Origin: Leucobacter allii
Lineage (GTDB): Bacteria > Actinomycetota > Actinomycetes > Actinomycetales > Microbacteriaceae
Direction: 5' to 3'
Assembly: GCF_022919155.1 (NCBI RefSeq)
Contig: NZ_CP095045.1
Coordinates: 1,426,001-1,490,000 of the forward strand
DNA: 64,000 bases
The notes beneath the pieces are model-generated. The model was not told the origin of the DNA, ran no database searches, and saw only the letters and a program-made list of their open reading frames with translations. Numbering within the stretch: position 1 is the first letter of the stretch; each line of letters begins with the position of its first letter. The translations under genes and the position numbers were made by a program. This document shows positions 30,090 to 40,746 of the stretch, piece by piece.

Positions 30090-30431
30090 GTGCAGCTGGG
30101 CGCCCGCTGGGCCGCGGGCTCGCCCCCGCATCGGGGCGTGCCGGCCGCGCTGCACGGCGAGATCGCCGCGCAGGAGGCGGCGCATCCGCGCGCTTCGGCC
30201 TGGACCCTGACCTGGCTCGAGGGCCGGCCGCGCTGCGCCCTCGATGACGCGATCGTCGTGACGCTCGACCGGAGCGGTGCGGTCGTCAGCCGCGCCGTCG
30301 CCGAGCGGGGCGAGCCGGCCGGGCCGGGCTCGGGCTCGCCGGCATCCGGGGCGTCCCGCGAGGACGCCGGGGCCGACGACGCGGGGGCCGAGGACGCGGG
30401 GGCCGAGGACGACGACGAGTGGTTGCGCTAG
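30090..30431 (+). CDS. Uncharacterised protein downstream of valS
   Basis: 113 residues from a GTG two bases after the valS stop, so almost certainly co-transcribed. The first 70 residues look folded (SAWTLTWLEGRPRCALDDA, IVVTLDRSGAVVSRAV); the rest is a low-complexity Gly/Ser/Ala/Asp tail with a repeated DDAGAEDAG-type motif ending in DDDEWLR. I do not recognise the family. The acidic tail suggests a soluble cytosolic protein. Confidence 0.6.
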   Translation: MQLGARWAAGSPPHRGVPAALHGEIAAQEAAHPRASAWTLTWLEGRPRCALDDAIVVTLDRSGAVVSRAVAERGEPAGPGSGSPASGASREDAGADDAGAEDAGAEDDDEWLR

Positions 30432-30441
30432 CGTGGTCCGC

Positions 30442-30978
30442 ATGACCGCAATCCGGGAGGCGCGCTGGCTCGCGGGAGCCTGCGCCGCCCTGCTCCTCCT
30501 CCCCCTCGCCGCCTGCGCGCCGGAACCGGACGCGGGAGCACCCCGGGCGAGCGACTCGAGCGATGCCGCCTCCGCGGGCGGGGCCGCCGGCGCCGCCGAT
30601 GGCGACGCGGAGAAGGGCGGCACGGGCGGCAGCTGGCAGGAGCAGACCGACGAGGAGCAGTTGGAGCGCAACGTGGAGCTCCCCGAGTCGTTCCCGAGCG
30701 AGGCCTTCGCGGTGCCCGAGGGCGCGACCGTCTGGGAGACGGGCGCACGCGGCGCCGACGAGTGGTTCCTCGTGCTCCGCGCGGCGGACGCGGCCACCGC
30801 CGAGGCCTGGTGGCAGTCGGTCATCGATGCGAGCGGCTTCGTCGTCGGCGCCTCGGGCACGACGCCCGAGGGCGGTCGGACGGCGAGCCTCGCATCGGAC
30901 GGTCTGACCGCCGAGGCGCTGCTCCTCCCGGAGGCCGACGGCTCGGTGCTGCTGAGCTACGACATCGCGCGCGGCTGA
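30442..30978 (+). CDS. Putative lipoprotein of unknown function
   Basis: 178 residues with a lipoprotein signal: basic start MTAIREARW, hydrophobic stretch LAGACAALLLLPLAAC and a lipobox LAAC. A Gly/Ala/Ser/Asp-rich linker follows, then a compact domain (SFPSEAFAVPEGATVWETGA, WWQSVIDASGFVVG, GSVLLSYDI) likely to face outside the membrane. GTG 30433 is an alternative start. It is third in the valS unit, ten bases after the previous stop. No family recognised. Confidence 0.65.
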   Translation: MTAIREARWLAGACAALLLLPLAACAPEPDAGAPRASDSSDAASAGGAAGAADGDAEKGGTGGSWQEQTDEEQLERNVELPESFPSEAFAVPEGATVWETGARGADEWFLVLRAADAATAEAWWQSVIDASGFVVGASGTTPEGGRTASLASDGLTAEALLLPEADGSVLLSYDIARG

Positions 30979-31024
30979 GGGCCGACGGCGCGCTCGCGAC
31001 GCGCCTCGGGCGCTCAGGCGTCGT

Positions 31025-32296
<1,272 letters not shown>

Positions 32297-32377
32297 GCGG
32301 AGAACTCCTTCGCGGTCGATGAGGAGGGACTCCTCACAGCGTAGCGGGCGCCGCGGACAATCACCGACGGCACGCCG

Positions 32378-32403
32378 CGGGCCCCGGGTCGCCCCGGGGC
32401 CCG
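32378..32403 (-). terminator. Hairpin between clpP2 and clpX
   Basis: Eleven-base arms CGGGCCCCGGG/CCCGGGGCCCG with a four-base loop, five bases after the clpP2 stop; a further CCGAC/GTCGG flank could extend it. No T-run, as is common for actinobacterial terminators. Confidence 0.65.
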
Positions 32404-32408
32404 TCGGA

Positions 32409-33122
32409 TCACTGCGGGAGGACCGCCTGGGGGTTCTTCCGGCTCGTGAGCACCTGATCGACCAGGCCGTACTCGAACGCCTCCTGGGCGCTCAGGATCT
32501 TGTCCCGGTCGATGTCGCGATGCACCTCCTCCACCGAGCGCTTGGAGTGCTTCGAGAGCGTCTCCTCGAGCCACTCGCGCATGCGCATGATCTCCGCGGC
32601 CTGGATCTCGATGTCGGAGGCCTGCCCGTGCCCGGCCTGGCCGGTGGAGGGCTGGTGGATGAGCACGCGCGCGTTCGGCAGGGCGAGGCGCTTGCCCGGC
32701 GTGCCGCCGGCGAGGAGCACCGCGGCGGCCGAGGCCGCCTGGCCGAGGCAGACCGTCTGCACATGCGGCCGGATGTACTGCATCGTGTCGTAGATCGCCG
32801 TCATCGCGGTGAAGGAGCCGCCGGGCGAGTTGATGTACATCGTGATGTCGCGCTCCGGGTCCTGGCTCTCGAGCACGAGCAGCTGCGCCATGACGTCGTC
32901 CGCCGAGGCGTCGTCGACCTGCACGCCGAGGAAGATGATGCGGTCCTCGAAGAGCTTCGCGTACGGATCCTGCCGCTTGAAGCCGTAGGCCGTGCGCTCC
33001 TCGAAGGAGGGGAGGACGTACCGGGCCTCGGGCATCCGCAGCGCGGCGCCGCCCGCCTGGGGCATCATCGGGGTGTGTGACATCTGTGGGGTCATCATCG
33101 AATCGTTCGCTTCCTGTCCCAT
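32409..33122 (-). CDS. clpP2: ClpP protease subunit 2
   Basis: 237-residue serine protease subunit. The catalytic triad is S131 ([12 protein letters not shown]), H156 (VLIHQPS) and D207 (DIDRDKIL), with the same spacing as mycobacterial ClpP2. The N-terminus carries a Met-rich extension of about 30 residues before [15 protein letters not shown], likely a cleaved propeptide. In actinobacteria ClpP1 and ClpP2 form a mixed two-ring peptidase. It follows clpP1 with a three-base gap. Confidence 0.96.
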   Translation of the reverse strand: MGQEANDSMMTPQMSHTPMMPQAGGAALRMPEARYVLPSFEERTAYGFKRQDPYAKLFEDRIIFLGVQVDDASADDVMAQLLVLESQDPERDITMYINSPGGSFTAMTAIYDTMQYIRPHVQTVCLGQAASAAAVLLAGGTPGKRLALPNARVLIHQPSTGQAGHGQASDIEIQAAEIMRMREWLEETLSKHSKRSVEEVHRDIDRDKILSAQEAFEYGLVDQVLTSRKNPQAVLPQ

Positions 33123-33125
33123 GAG

Positions 33126-33710
33126 CTACTTGCTCGTTCCGCCGCCGCCGACGACATCGCTCGCGGAGTCGCGGATGAAATCGACGAAGCCGTACTCGAG
33201 CGCCTCGTCGGCCGTGAACCAGCGGTCGCGGTCCCCGTCCTCGTTGATCTGCTCGACGCTCTTGCCCGTCTGCGCCGCCGTGATCTCCGCGAGGCGGTTC
33301 TTCATCGACGTGATGAGCTGGGCCTGCGTCTGGATGTCGCTCGCGGTGCCGCCGAAGCCGCCGTGCGGCTGGTGGAGGAGGACACGGGCGTTCGGGGTGA
33401 TGTAGCGCTTCCCCTTCGTGCCCGCGGTGAGCAGGAACTGCCCCATGGAGGCCGCCATGCCGATGCCGACGGTGACGATGTCGTTCGGCACGAAGGACAT
33501 CGTGTCGTAGATCGCCATGCCCGCGGTGATCGAGCCGCCGGGCGAGTTGACGTAGAGGTAGATGTCGGCCTCGGGATCCTCCGCTGCGAGCAGCAGGATC
33601 TTCGCGCAGATCTCGTTCGCGTTCTCGTCGCGGACCTCGGAACCGAGCCAGATGATGCGGTCCTTCAGCAGGCGTTCGAACACGCTGTTCGGTGGCGTCT
33701 GTTCAGCCAT
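33126..33710 (-). CDS. clpP1: ClpP protease subunit 1
   Basis: 194-residue serine protease subunit with S88 ([10 protein letters not shown]), H113 (VLLHQPHGG) and D162 ([12 protein letters not shown]). I chose the ATG at 33710 ([15 protein letters not shown]) because GGAG sits six bases upstream and the length then matches mycobacterial ClpP1; longer in-frame starts lack a ribosome-binding site. Together with clpP2 it forms the proteolytic core that partners ClpX. A TACGCT -10-like element lies about 33 bases before the start. Confidence 0.95.
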   Translation of the reverse strand: MAEQTPPNSVFERLLKDRIIWLGSEVRDENANEICAKILLLAAEDPEADIYLYVNSPGGSITAGMAIYDTMSFVPNDIVTVGIGMAASMGQFLLTAGTKGKRYITPNARVLLHQPHGGFGGTASDIQTQAQLITSMKNRLAEITAAQTGKSVEQINEDGDRDRWFTADEALEYGFVDFIRDSASDVVGGGGTSK

Positions 33711-33803
33711 TCGGCGCTCCATTCGTTGTTGCTTGATTCGAGCGTATCGACTCGCGGCATCCACGGCGCCCGTGTTCGCCCTGGGCGCATGGGGTCGGCA
33801 TGC

Positions 33804-33841
33804 GGAAGGCCCCCGCCGGGCGATCCCGGCGGGGGCCTTCC
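33804..33841 (-). terminator. Strong terminator hairpin after tig
   Basis: Perfect 17-base stem (33804-33820 and 33825-33841) around a CGAT loop, about 20 bases beyond the tig stop and upstream of clpP1. It separates the trigger-factor transcript from the clp genes. Confidence 0.85.
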
Positions 33842-33860
33842 GCGCTGCGGCGCGCGCGGC

Positions 33861-35384
33861 CTATTCCGCGGCCTGCTCGGCCTCGGCGGCCGCCTTCTTG
33901 GCCGCGCGCGTCGCGGCGGCCTTCTTCGCGGCGGCCGAACGGGCGGCCTTCTTCGCGTCCTCGTCGGTGGCGTCGGCGGCGGGCTCCGCGGCCTGCTTCT
34001 TCGCGGACGACTTCTTCTTCGGGGCCTCGGCGGCGGGGGCCGCGGCGGGAGCCTCCTCTTCGGCGGGAGCCTCCTCGGCGCCCTCCTCGTCCTCCTCGAC
34101 CTCGTCGTCCACCGAGGTGAACTCGCTCAGATCGACGGGCTTGCCTGACCGATCGACGACCTCCGCCTTGGCGAGGGCGATCGCGAGCGCCTTGTTGCGC
34201 GTGACCTCGCCGAGGATGACGCCCATCTGGTTGCCCTGGCTGATCGCCTGGAGGAACTGGGTGGGCTCCATGCCGTACTGCTGCGCGGACTGGAAGATGT
34301 ACTGCGACAGCTCGTTCTGCGTCGGGGTGACGCCCTCGGCCTCGACGATGGCGTCGAGCAGCAGCTGCATCTGGATCTGCTCCTCGGCGGACTTGCGGAC
34401 CTCGGCGCGGTGCTCATCGTCCTCGAGACGCCCCTCGCTCTCGAGGTGGCGGTGCACCTCCTCCTCGACGAGCTCCTCGGAGACCGGGATGCCGGCCTGC
34501 TCGATGAGCGTCGCGGTGAAGAGGTCGCGCGCCTGCTGGCCCTGCGCGAAGACCGAGGCCTTCGACACCTGCTCGACGAGGCTCTCGCGGAGCTCGGCGA
34601 TCGTGTCGAACTCGCTCGCGAGCTGCGCGAACTCGTCATCGGCCTCGGGGAGCTCGCGCTCCTTGACCGCGGTGAGCGTGAGTTCGACCTCGGCGTCCTT
34701 GCCCTCGTGCTCGCCGCCGAGCAGCTGGGAGGTGAAGGTCGTCGTCTCGCCGGCGGTGAGGGTCTCCACCGCCTCATCCGTGCCCGCGAGCAGGTTGCCC
34801 GCGCCGACCTCGTAGGAGACGCCGCTGGCCTGGTCGACCTCCGCGCCGTCGATGGTGGCCGTGAGGTCCAGCTCGACGAAGTCGCCGGTCTTGGCGGGGC
34901 GATCCACCGTGACGAGGGTGCCGAAGCGCTCGCGCAGCTTCGTCAGCTCGGCCTCTACCGCGTCCTCGTCCACCTCGGCGTCATCGACCGTCAGGGTGAT
35001 GCCGTCGTAGGCGGGCAGGGTGAACTCCGGGCGCACCTCGACCTCGAAGACGAGCTCGAGCGTGCTCTTCGGATCCTTCGCGTCCGGCCACTCGGCGACG
35101 TCGGCGGTGGGCCGGCCCATCGGCCGCTCGTCGGACTCCGCGAGCGCGGCCTGGTAGAAGTCGTCGAGGGAGGCGTTGACGGCCTCCTGGACGACGGCCT
35201 CGCGGCCGATGCGCTGATCGATGATCGGCGCGGGCACCTTGCCCTTGCGGAAGCCCGGGATCGAGACCTGCTCGGAGATGGTCTTGTACGCCTGCTTCAG
35301 GTACGGCTCGAGCTCGTCGAGCGTGACCTGCACGCTCAGCTTGGCGCGGGTCGGAGTGAGCTTCTCAGCGGTCGTCTTCGGCAA
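33861..35384 (-). CDS. tig: Trigger factor
   Basis: 507-residue ribosome-associated chaperone and peptidyl-prolyl isomerase. The ribosome-docking signature PGFRKGKVP is near residue 43, the FKBP-type domain follows ([19 protein letters not shown]), then the helical C-terminal arms. A 75-residue extension, first acidic ([17 protein letters not shown]) and then Ala/Lys-rich with [15 protein letters not shown] repeats, goes beyond the E. coli protein and is typical of related actinobacteria. The start is TTG at 35382-35384, with GAGAGG five bases upstream. Confidence 0.95.
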   Translation of the reverse strand: MPKTTAEKLTPTRAKLSVQVTLDELEPYLKQAYKTISEQVSIPGFRKGKVPAPIIDQRIGREAVVQEAVNASLDDFYQAALAESDERPMGRPTADVAEWPDAKDPKSTLELVFEVEVRPEFTLPAYDGITLTVDDAEVDEDAVEAELTKLRERFGTLVTVDRPAKTGDFVELDLTATIDGAEVDQASGVSYEVGAGNLLAGTDEAVETLTAGETTTFTSQLLGGEHEGKDAEVELTLTAVKERELPEADDEFAQLASEFDTIAELRESLVEQVSKASVFAQGQQARDLFTATLIEQAGIPVSEELVEEEVHRHLESEGRLEDDEHRAEVRKSAEEQIQMQLLLDAIVEAEGVTPTQNELSQYIFQSAQQYGMEPTQFLQAISQGNQMGVILGEVTRNKALAIALAKAEVVDRSGKPVDLSEFTSVDDEVEEDEEGAEEAPAEEEAPAAAPAAEAPKKKSSAKKQAAEPAADATDEDAKKAARSAAAKKAAATRAAKKAAAEAEQAAE

Positions 35385-35450
35385 TTTGGCCTCTCATGGA
35401 TTCGGATCGTGCTGCGGTCAGCCCGCATCGGGTCGGGGCGCGGACCCTGG

Positions 35451-35525
35451 TCGGGGCGACAGGATTCGAACCTGCGACCTCCCGCTCCCAAAGCGGGCGC
35501 TCTAGCCAAGCTGAGCTACGCCCCG
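35451..35525 (-). tRNA. tRNA-Pro (TGG anticodon)
   Basis: Minus strand CGGGGCG acceptor arm pairs with CGCCCCG; the anticodon arm CCCGC-TTTGGGA-GCGGG presents TGG; the T arm has GGTTCGAATCC. Discriminator A; CCA is not encoded. It lies just upstream of tig. Confidence 0.95.
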
Positions 35526-35606
35526 GCAACCCGCAGGTTTCCGCTGGATCGTACACGCGTGCGCGCGCAACCCGAGCAAGTCTAGCCGAAACCGCCGGCG
35601 ATGCAC

Positions 35607-35634
35607 GAAACCCCCTGGCGCGCCAGGGGGTTTC
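35607..35634 (-). terminator. Terminator after tRNA-Gly(TCC)
   Basis: A 28-base perfect palindrome built from arms GAAACCCCCTGGCG/CGCCAGGGGGTTTC, seven bases past the tRNA end, with T-rich flank on the minus strand. Confidence 0.85.
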
Positions 35635-35640
35635 TCTCGG

Positions 35641-35711
35641 AGGGGATGACGGGAATCGAACCCGCGTAATCAGTTTGGAAGACTGAGGCTCTACCATTGA
35701 GCTACATCCCC
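35641..35711 (-). tRNA. tRNA-Gly (TCC anticodon)
   Basis: Acceptor GGGGATG/CATCCCC, anticodon arm TCAGT-CTTCCAA-ACTGA with TCC, T arm GGGTTCGATTCCC. Discriminator T. Followed by the strong palindromic terminator. Confidence 0.95.
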
Positions 35712-35748
35712 GGGCACCGGTCGCGGAGCGTACCGGGCACTCGATCGA

Positions 35749-36333
35749 TCATAGTGCATCCGCGCCGCGGGGCGAATCTCCGTTCCCGTCGCGTGTCGCC
35801 GCGCGGTGGTGCTCCGTATACGCCGCGTAGACCTCGGCGTTCGTCCGCACCGCGTCGCGATCCTCCTCGCGCAGCTCGCGCACGACCCGTCCGGGGATCC
35901 CGGCGACGAGCGAGTGCGGGGGGATCACGGCGCCCTGCGGCACGAGCGCGCCCGCGGCGACGAGCGATCCGGTCCCCACCACCGCCCCGCTGAGCACGGT
36001 CGCGTTCATCCCGATGAGGCAGCCGTCCTCGACCGTGGCGCCGTGCACGACGGCGTTGTGGCCGATCGAGACTTCGTCGCCGATGCGCGCGGGGATGCCG
36101 CGCTGCGTGTGGATCACGACGCCGTCCTGCACATTGCTGCGCGCTCCGATCCGCACCGCGTCGGAATCGCCCCGCACCACCGCGTTGTACCAGATGCTGC
36201 TGTCCGCGCCGATCTCGACGTCGCCGACCACGACGGAGCCGGGCGCGAGCCACGCCGATGCCGCGATCCGGGGAGCGCCGTACGGCGGTACGGGGATGAC
36301 GCGGCCGTGCGCGTCAAGGCCCGCGGGGTTCAT
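35749..36333 (-). CDS. Gamma-carbonic-anhydrase-like hexapeptide-repeat protein
   Basis: 194-residue left-handed beta-helix protein with hexapeptide repeats (VVVGDVEIGADSSIW, AVVHGATVEDGCLIG). H75, H92 and H97 match the three zinc ligands of gamma-carbonic anhydrases and YrdA/PaaY-like proteins. Activity as a carbonic anhydrase is not assured, since many bacterial YrdA-type members are inactive or act on thioesters. I chose ATG 36333 (MNPAGLDAHGRV) because homologues begin shortly before the helix; upstream in-frame codons run into the tRNA-Asn terminator. Confidence 0.85.
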   Translation of the reverse strand: MNPAGLDAHGRVIPVPPYGAPRIAASAWLAPGSVVVGDVEIGADSSIWYNAVVRGDSDAVRIGARSNVQDGVVIHTQRGIPARIGDEVSIGHNAVVHGATVEDGCLIGMNATVLSGAVVGTGSLVAAGALVPQGAVIPPHSLVAGIPGRVVRELREEDRDAVRTNAEVYAAYTEHHRAATRDGNGDSPRGADAL

Positions 36334-36392
36334 CGCTGCTCGTCCGTCCACCGGCGCCTCCTCGCTCCCACCCGGGCGGCCCGGATGCAGAA

Positions 36393-36419
36393 GAACCCCC
36401 ACCGCTCGGGTGGGGGTTC
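36393..36419 (-). terminator. Terminator after tRNA-Asn
   Basis: Eleven-base arms GAACCCCCACC/GGTGGGGGTTC with a five-base loop, followed on the minus strand by TTCTTCTG; six bases from the tRNA 3' end. Confidence 0.85.
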
Positions 36420-36424
36420 CAGGG

Positions 36425-36497
36425 CTCCCCCGGCTGGGCTCGAACCAGCGACATCCTGATTAACAGTCAAGCGCTCTGCCAACTGAGCTACAGGGGA
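36425..36497 (-). tRNA. tRNA-Asn (GTT anticodon)
   Basis: Acceptor TCCCCTG/CGGGGGA, anticodon arm CTTGA-CTGTTAA-TCAGG presenting GTT, T arm with GGTTCGAGCC. Discriminator G, as expected for tRNA-Asn. Confidence 0.95.
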
Positions 36498-36600
36498 TCA
36501 TTGCCGCAGCAACTCGACTATCGTAGCAAGACCGGAATTGGCTCTGCAAATCCGCCCGCGCTCCGGCGCCGCCCGGGCGGGTCCGCCTGACGAGCCGTCC

Positions 36601-37449
36601 TCACTCCTCGGCGATCTCGTCGTACGCGGTGGCGCGCAGGGCCTGGGCGAGGCGCTGCACGTAGCCGTGATCGGCGTGGCGGAAGATCTCGTTGATGTCG
36701 CCGTGCCCCACGGTCCGCCCCTGCTGCAGGACGATCACGTCCTGCACGAGCGCCTCGAGCATGCCGATGTCATGGCTGATGAGCAGCATGCCCGCGTTCG
36801 TCCGCTCGCGGTACCACCGGAGCAGCTCGACGATCTTCGGACGGTTGTTCGCATCGACGCCGAGCGTGGGCTCGTCGGCGATGAGCAGCGTCGGATCGAG
36901 CATCAGCGCGCGCATGACCGCGACGCGCTGGCGCTGGCCCTTCGAGAGCTCGTAGGGGTACTCCTGGAGCTTCGCGAGGGGCAGCGCCACGATGTCCATC
37001 ATCTCCGCGATCCGCTCGCCGAGCGCGTCGCGGTCGAAGTGCTTGCTGCGCTCGACGATGGGCTCGAAGAGGATGTCGCCGACGTTGAGCTCCGGCGTGA
37101 GCGTCGCGCCCGCGTCCTGAGCGAGATAGCCGACGTAGGCCGTCAGCCGCGAGGCCGCGCGCCGTCCGAGTCGCCGCAGCGGGACGTCGAAGACGCTCGC
37201 CGATCCCCCGGTGTGCTTGATCCGCGCGGACTTCTCGCCGGCCTCCCTGCCGCGTCCGGCGAGGTAGCGGGCGAGCGTCGACTTGCCCGAGCCGCTCTCG
37301 CCCAGCAGTGCGACGATCTCGCCGCGCGCGACGGCGAAGGTGACGCCCTCGACCGCCTCGAACTCTCGGCCGCCGGCATGCGCCGGGTAGGACAGGGAGA
37401 GATCGGAGACGTGGATCATCGGATCCGCGTCGAGTACGGGGTGGGCCAT
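36601..37449 (-). CDS. Orphan ABC transporter ATPase (oligopeptide/nickel-type)
   Basis: 282-residue cytosolic ATPase. Walker A is GESGSGKST near residue 54, the signature is a variant YELSKGQRQRVAV instead of LSGGQ, Walker B is LLIADEPTLGVD and the H-loop is LLISHDIGM. It resembles DppD/OppF-type ATPases, but the LSKGQ signature and VDANNRPKI (rather than LDxxxQ) are unusual. No permease or binding protein is adjacent. I chose ATG 37449 (MAHPVLDADPM) because GAGGAG lies six bases upstream. Transport substrate unknown. Confidence 0.8.
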   Translation of the reverse strand: MAHPVLDADPMIHVSDLSLSYPAHAGGREFEAVEGVTFAVARGEIVALLGESGSGKSTLARYLAGRGREAGEKSARIKHTGGSASVFDVPLRRLGRRAASRLTAYVGYLAQDAGATLTPELNVGDILFEPIVERSKHFDRDALGERIAEMMDIVALPLAKLQEYPYELSKGQRQRVAVMRALMLDPTLLIADEPTLGVDANNRPKIVELLRWYRERTNAGMLLISHDIGMLEALVQDVIVLQQGRTVGHGDINEIFRHADHGYVQRLAQALRATAYDEIAEE

Positions 37450-37565
37450 CTGCTGCTCCTCGGAGTGCGCGTCGGGTCGCCGGTCGGCTTCCCCGCGCCA
37501 GCCTATGGCATGGTCCGTGGCCGTGCGGGAACGCGCGCGGCCCGTCGCGCGATCCCGGCGCGCGC

Positions 37566-39434
37566 TCACTCCTCGCGCAGGCCCCGGCGCGCCGCCTCGA
37601 GGGCGACGAGCTGCTCCTGGATGCGTCGGGCGGCCGGGTCGGCATGATCCCCGATGCGCTGCATCCGGGCGAGGAGCTCCCGCTTCAGCCCCTGGAGGTC
37701 CCGGTCGAGGAGGGAGATGACCACGTCGCGGCTGTACGCCGCGAGCTGCTCGGGGCGCCGTTCCGGCATCGGGGCCATGGCGAGCTCGCGGACGAGGCCG
37801 CGATGCGACTCCGGCGCGGCCGCGAGCACCGCGTCGAGCCAGCCGGGCGAGCCGATCGCCGGGAGCGCCGCCGCGACGGCGTCGCGCACGATCCGCAGCT
37901 GCGGCTCGGCGACCTGCGCGGTGACCGCCTGCTGGAGCAGCTCGGCGCCCACGCCGTCGGCCTGCTGCAGCATCGCCATCAGGGCGTCGCGCTCCAGCCA
38001 GGTGCTCGGCGCGCTCCGGAGCGAGGAGAGCGAGACGCGCGGCGCCCGGGGCTCCGGGGCCGCGGACTGCGGACCGCGGGGTTCCGCCTCCTGCCGCTGA
38101 CCCGGCGCGCGGGCCGCCTGCTGCGCCGCCTGCCTGACCGCCTGCTGCACCTCGCCGAGCTCCGTGCCGAGCATCCGCGCCAGCTCGCGCGTGTAGCCCG
38201 GTCGCAGCGAGGGGTCCTTGATCTCGGCGATGATGGGCGCCGCGGCGCGGAGCGCCGAGACGCGGCCCTCGACGCTGTTGAGGTCGAAGCGCCCCACCGC
38301 CTGGCGCAGCGCGAACTCGAAGAGCGGGGTCTTCCGCGTGAAGAGCTCGCGCACGGCCTCGTCGCCGCGATGCATGCGCAGATCCGAGGGATCGAGGCCG
38401 TCGGGCGCGACCGCGACATAGGTCTGGGCGGTGAAGCGCTTCTCCTCGCTGAACGCCCGCAGCGCCGCCTTCTGCCCGGCCTCGTCGGGATCGAAGGTGA
38501 AGACGACCTCGGCGGCCGCGTCGTCCCCCATCACCCGTCGGAGGATGGCGATGTGCTCCTTGCCGAAGGCGGTGCCGCAGGTCGCCACCGCCGTGTCGAT
38601 GCCGGCGAGGTGGCAGGCCATGACGTCGGTGTAGCCCTCGACCACGACCGCGCGCCGCCCGCGCGAGATCGCGCGCTTGGCGAGGTCGAGGCCGTAGAGC
38701 ACCTGCGCCTTGTGATAGACCGGGGACTCCGGCGTGTTGAGGTACTTCGGCCCCTGATCGTCGTCGTAGAGCTTCCGCGCGCCGAAGCCGAGCACCTGGC
38801 CGCTCGTGTCGCGGATGGGCCAGACGACTCGGCCGCGGAAGCGGTCGTAGACGCCGCGCCGCCCCTCGGAGACGAGCCCGGCCTGTGCGAGCTCGGCCGG
38901 CGTGTAGCCCTGCGCCCGCAGATGCGACGTGAGATGGTCCCAGCCGCGCGGCGCGTAGCCGACGCCGAAGCGCTCCAGGGCGGCCGCGTCGAAGCCGCGC
39001 GCGCCGAGCAGATCCCGTCCCGTCGCGGCCTCCTCCCCCGCGAGCTGCGCGGCGAAGTACGCCGCGGCCGCCTGGTTCGCCGCGAGCAGTCTCGCCCGGT
39101 TCGGACCGTCCTCGCGGGTGAAGCCGCCCTCCTCGTAGCTGAGCACGTAGTGGATCCGCGCGGCCAGGCGCTCCACGGACTCCGCGAAGCTCAGATGATC
39201 CATGCGCTGCAGGAAGGTGAAGGCGTCGCCGGATTCCCCGCAGCCGAAGCAGTGGTAGTAGCCGAGCGCCGGCCGCACGTGGAAGCTCGGGCTGCGCTCG
39301 TCGTGGAACGGGCAGAGCCCCTTCATGGAGTCGACGCCGGCGTTCTTCAGCGCGACGTAGTCGCCGACCAGATCGGCGAGGTTGACGCGCCGTTTGACCT
39401 CTTCCACATCGCTCTGTCGAATCCGGCCCGCCAT
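37566..39434 (-). CDS. dnaG: DNA primase
   Basis: 622-residue primase that makes RNA primers at the replication fork. The zinc-ribbon CHC2 ligands are C41, H44, C62 and C65; the catalytic core has the RNA-polymerase basic motif region VYDRFRGRVVWPI, the TOPRIM glutamate in VVVEGYTDVM and the DxD in FTFDPDEAG. The C-terminal helicase-binding region follows a Gln/Pro/Ala-rich linker around residues 440-470. Last gene of the recO-uppS-dusB-dgt-dnaG block, 25 bases after dgt. Confidence 0.96.
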   Translation of the reverse strand: MAGRIRQSDVEEVKRRVNLADLVGDYVALKNAGVDSMKGLCPFHDERSPSFHVRPALGYYHCFGCGESGDAFTFLQRMDHLSFAESVERLAARIHYVLSYEEGGFTREDGPNRARLLAANQAAAAYFAAQLAGEEAATGRDLLGARGFDAAALERFGVGYAPRGWDHLTSHLRAQGYTPAELAQAGLVSEGRRGVYDRFRGRVVWPIRDTSGQVLGFGARKLYDDDQGPKYLNTPESPVYHKAQVLYGLDLAKRAISRGRRAVVVEGYTDVMACHLAGIDTAVATCGTAFGKEHIAILRRVMGDDAAAEVVFTFDPDEAGQKAALRAFSEEKRFTAQTYVAVAPDGLDPSDLRMHRGDEAVRELFTRKTPLFEFALRQAVGRFDLNSVEGRVSALRAAAPIIAEIKDPSLRPGYTRELARMLGTELGEVQQAVRQAAQQAARAPGQRQEAEPRGPQSAAPEPRAPRVSLSSLRSAPSTWLERDALMAMLQQADGVGAELLQQAVTAQVAEPQLRIVRDAVAAALPAIGSPGWLDAVLAAAPESHRGLVRELAMAPMPERRPEQLAAYSRDVVISLLDRDLQGLKRELLARMQRIGDHADPAARRIQEQLVALEAARRGLREE

Positions 39435-39459
39435 AGCTGCAGAGTCTAGCGGGCCGCGG

Positions 39460-40746
39460 CTAGACGAGCGGGACGTCGCAGAGCCGGCGGTACCAGGCGA
39501 TCGCCGACTGATCCGTCAGCGACGCCACCTGATCCACGACGGCGCGTCGGGCGGCCTCCTCAGAGTCCGCGGCACGGAAATCGGCGGCGTACGCCGGTTC
39601 GAGCTCGCCGGCCCCCGTCTCCCAGAGGGTGTGCAGCAGCTCGAGCAGCAGCGTGCGCTGCCGCCGGTAGGTCGGCTGCCGACGGCCGCTCTGCATGACG
39701 AAGGCCGCCACGATCCCCTTGAGCACGGCGATCTCGGCCCGGATCTCGCGGGGAACGACCACGTCGGCTCCGTACCGGGCGAGCGGCGCGCCGTCCGCAG
39801 CCGTGAGCGTGGCGTCGATCGCGGCGCGGGCGAAGCGCCCGATCATGTCGCTCGTGAAGTTCTTCAGCTGCGCCTGATCGCGGCGCGAACCGTCCCAGCG
39901 GGTGAGCCAGCTCTCCCCCGCGGACATGCGGTCGAAGGCGGCGCCGAGCTCGTCAGCCGTGTAGCGGCCCTCTGCCCAGTCGGCGACGGCGCGGATGAGC
40001 GAGGCGTGCCCGGAGCGCGCGGTGAGGATCTCGGGATCGATGTGCTCGCTCACGATCGCGTCCTCGAAGTCGTGGACGGAGTAGGCGATGTCGTCCGAGA
40101 GGTCCATGACCTGCGCCTCGGCGCATTTGCGCCGCGCCGGGGCGTCGGCGCGCAGCCAGTGGAAGACCTCGGCGTCGTCGGCGAAGTACCCGAACTTCGC
40201 GCTTCCCGGCGCCGCCTCCGCGAGCGCCCACGGATACTTGCAGCTCGCATCGAGGGTGGCCCGCGTGAGGTTGAGACCGACGCTCTCCCCCGTCCCGGAG
40301 AAGTGCTTGGGCTCGAGGCGGGTGAGGATCCGCAGCGTCTGCGCGTTCCCCTCGAAACCGCCGATGTCGGCGGCCCACTCGTTCAGCGCCTTCTCGCCGT
40401 TGTGCCCGAACGGCGGATGGCCGAGGTCGTGGGCCAGGCACGCGGTGTCCACGACGTCCTGGGAGAGCCCGAGCGCCACGGCGAGCTCGCGCCCGATCTG
40501 CGCGACCTCGAGGGAGTGGGTGAGGCGGTTGCGCGCGAAGTCGATGCCGGCGGTGGGACTGAGGACCTGGGTCTTCGCGGAGAGCCGGCGCCAGCCGCTG
40601 GAGTGGAGCACGCGGGCGCGATCCCGCGCGAAGTCGCTGCGCGCGCCCCGATGGGTCTCCGGCATGAAGCGCTCCGCATCCTCGGGGCGGTAGTCCGCGG
40701 GGAGCTCCGTCTGCGTCGCGAGGCCGAGCGCCGAGGCCTCAGCCAC
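39460..40746 (-). CDS. dgt: Deoxyguanosinetriphosphate triphosphohydrolase-like protein
   Basis: 428-residue HD-domain hydrolase that removes triphosphate from dGTP (or other dNTPs). The metal ligands are in NRLTHSLEVAQIGRELA and ACLAHDLGHPPFGHNGE, and the later D in MDLSDDIAYSVHD. The GTG start overlaps the dusB stop by eight bases. dgt directly before dnaG is the normal actinobacterial order; coupling of dNTP control with priming is a reasonable but unproven reading. Confidence 0.93.
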   Translation of the reverse strand: MAEASALGLATQTELPADYRPEDAERFMPETHRGARSDFARDRARVLHSSGWRRLSAKTQVLSPTAGIDFARNRLTHSLEVAQIGRELAVALGLSQDVVDTACLAHDLGHPPFGHNGEKALNEWAADIGGFEGNAQTLRILTRLEPKHFSGTGESVGLNLTRATLDASCKYPWALAEAAPGSAKFGYFADDAEVFHWLRADAPARRKCAEAQVMDLSDDIAYSVHDFEDAIVSEHIDPEILTARSGHASLIRAVADWAEGRYTADELGAAFDRMSAGESWLTRWDGSRRDQAQLKNFTSDMIGRFARAAIDATLTAADGAPLARYGADVVVPREIRAEIAVLKGIVAAFVMQSGRRQPTYRRQRTLLLELLHTLWETGAGELEPAYAADFRAADSEEAARRAVVDQVASLTDQSAIAWYRRLCDVPLV

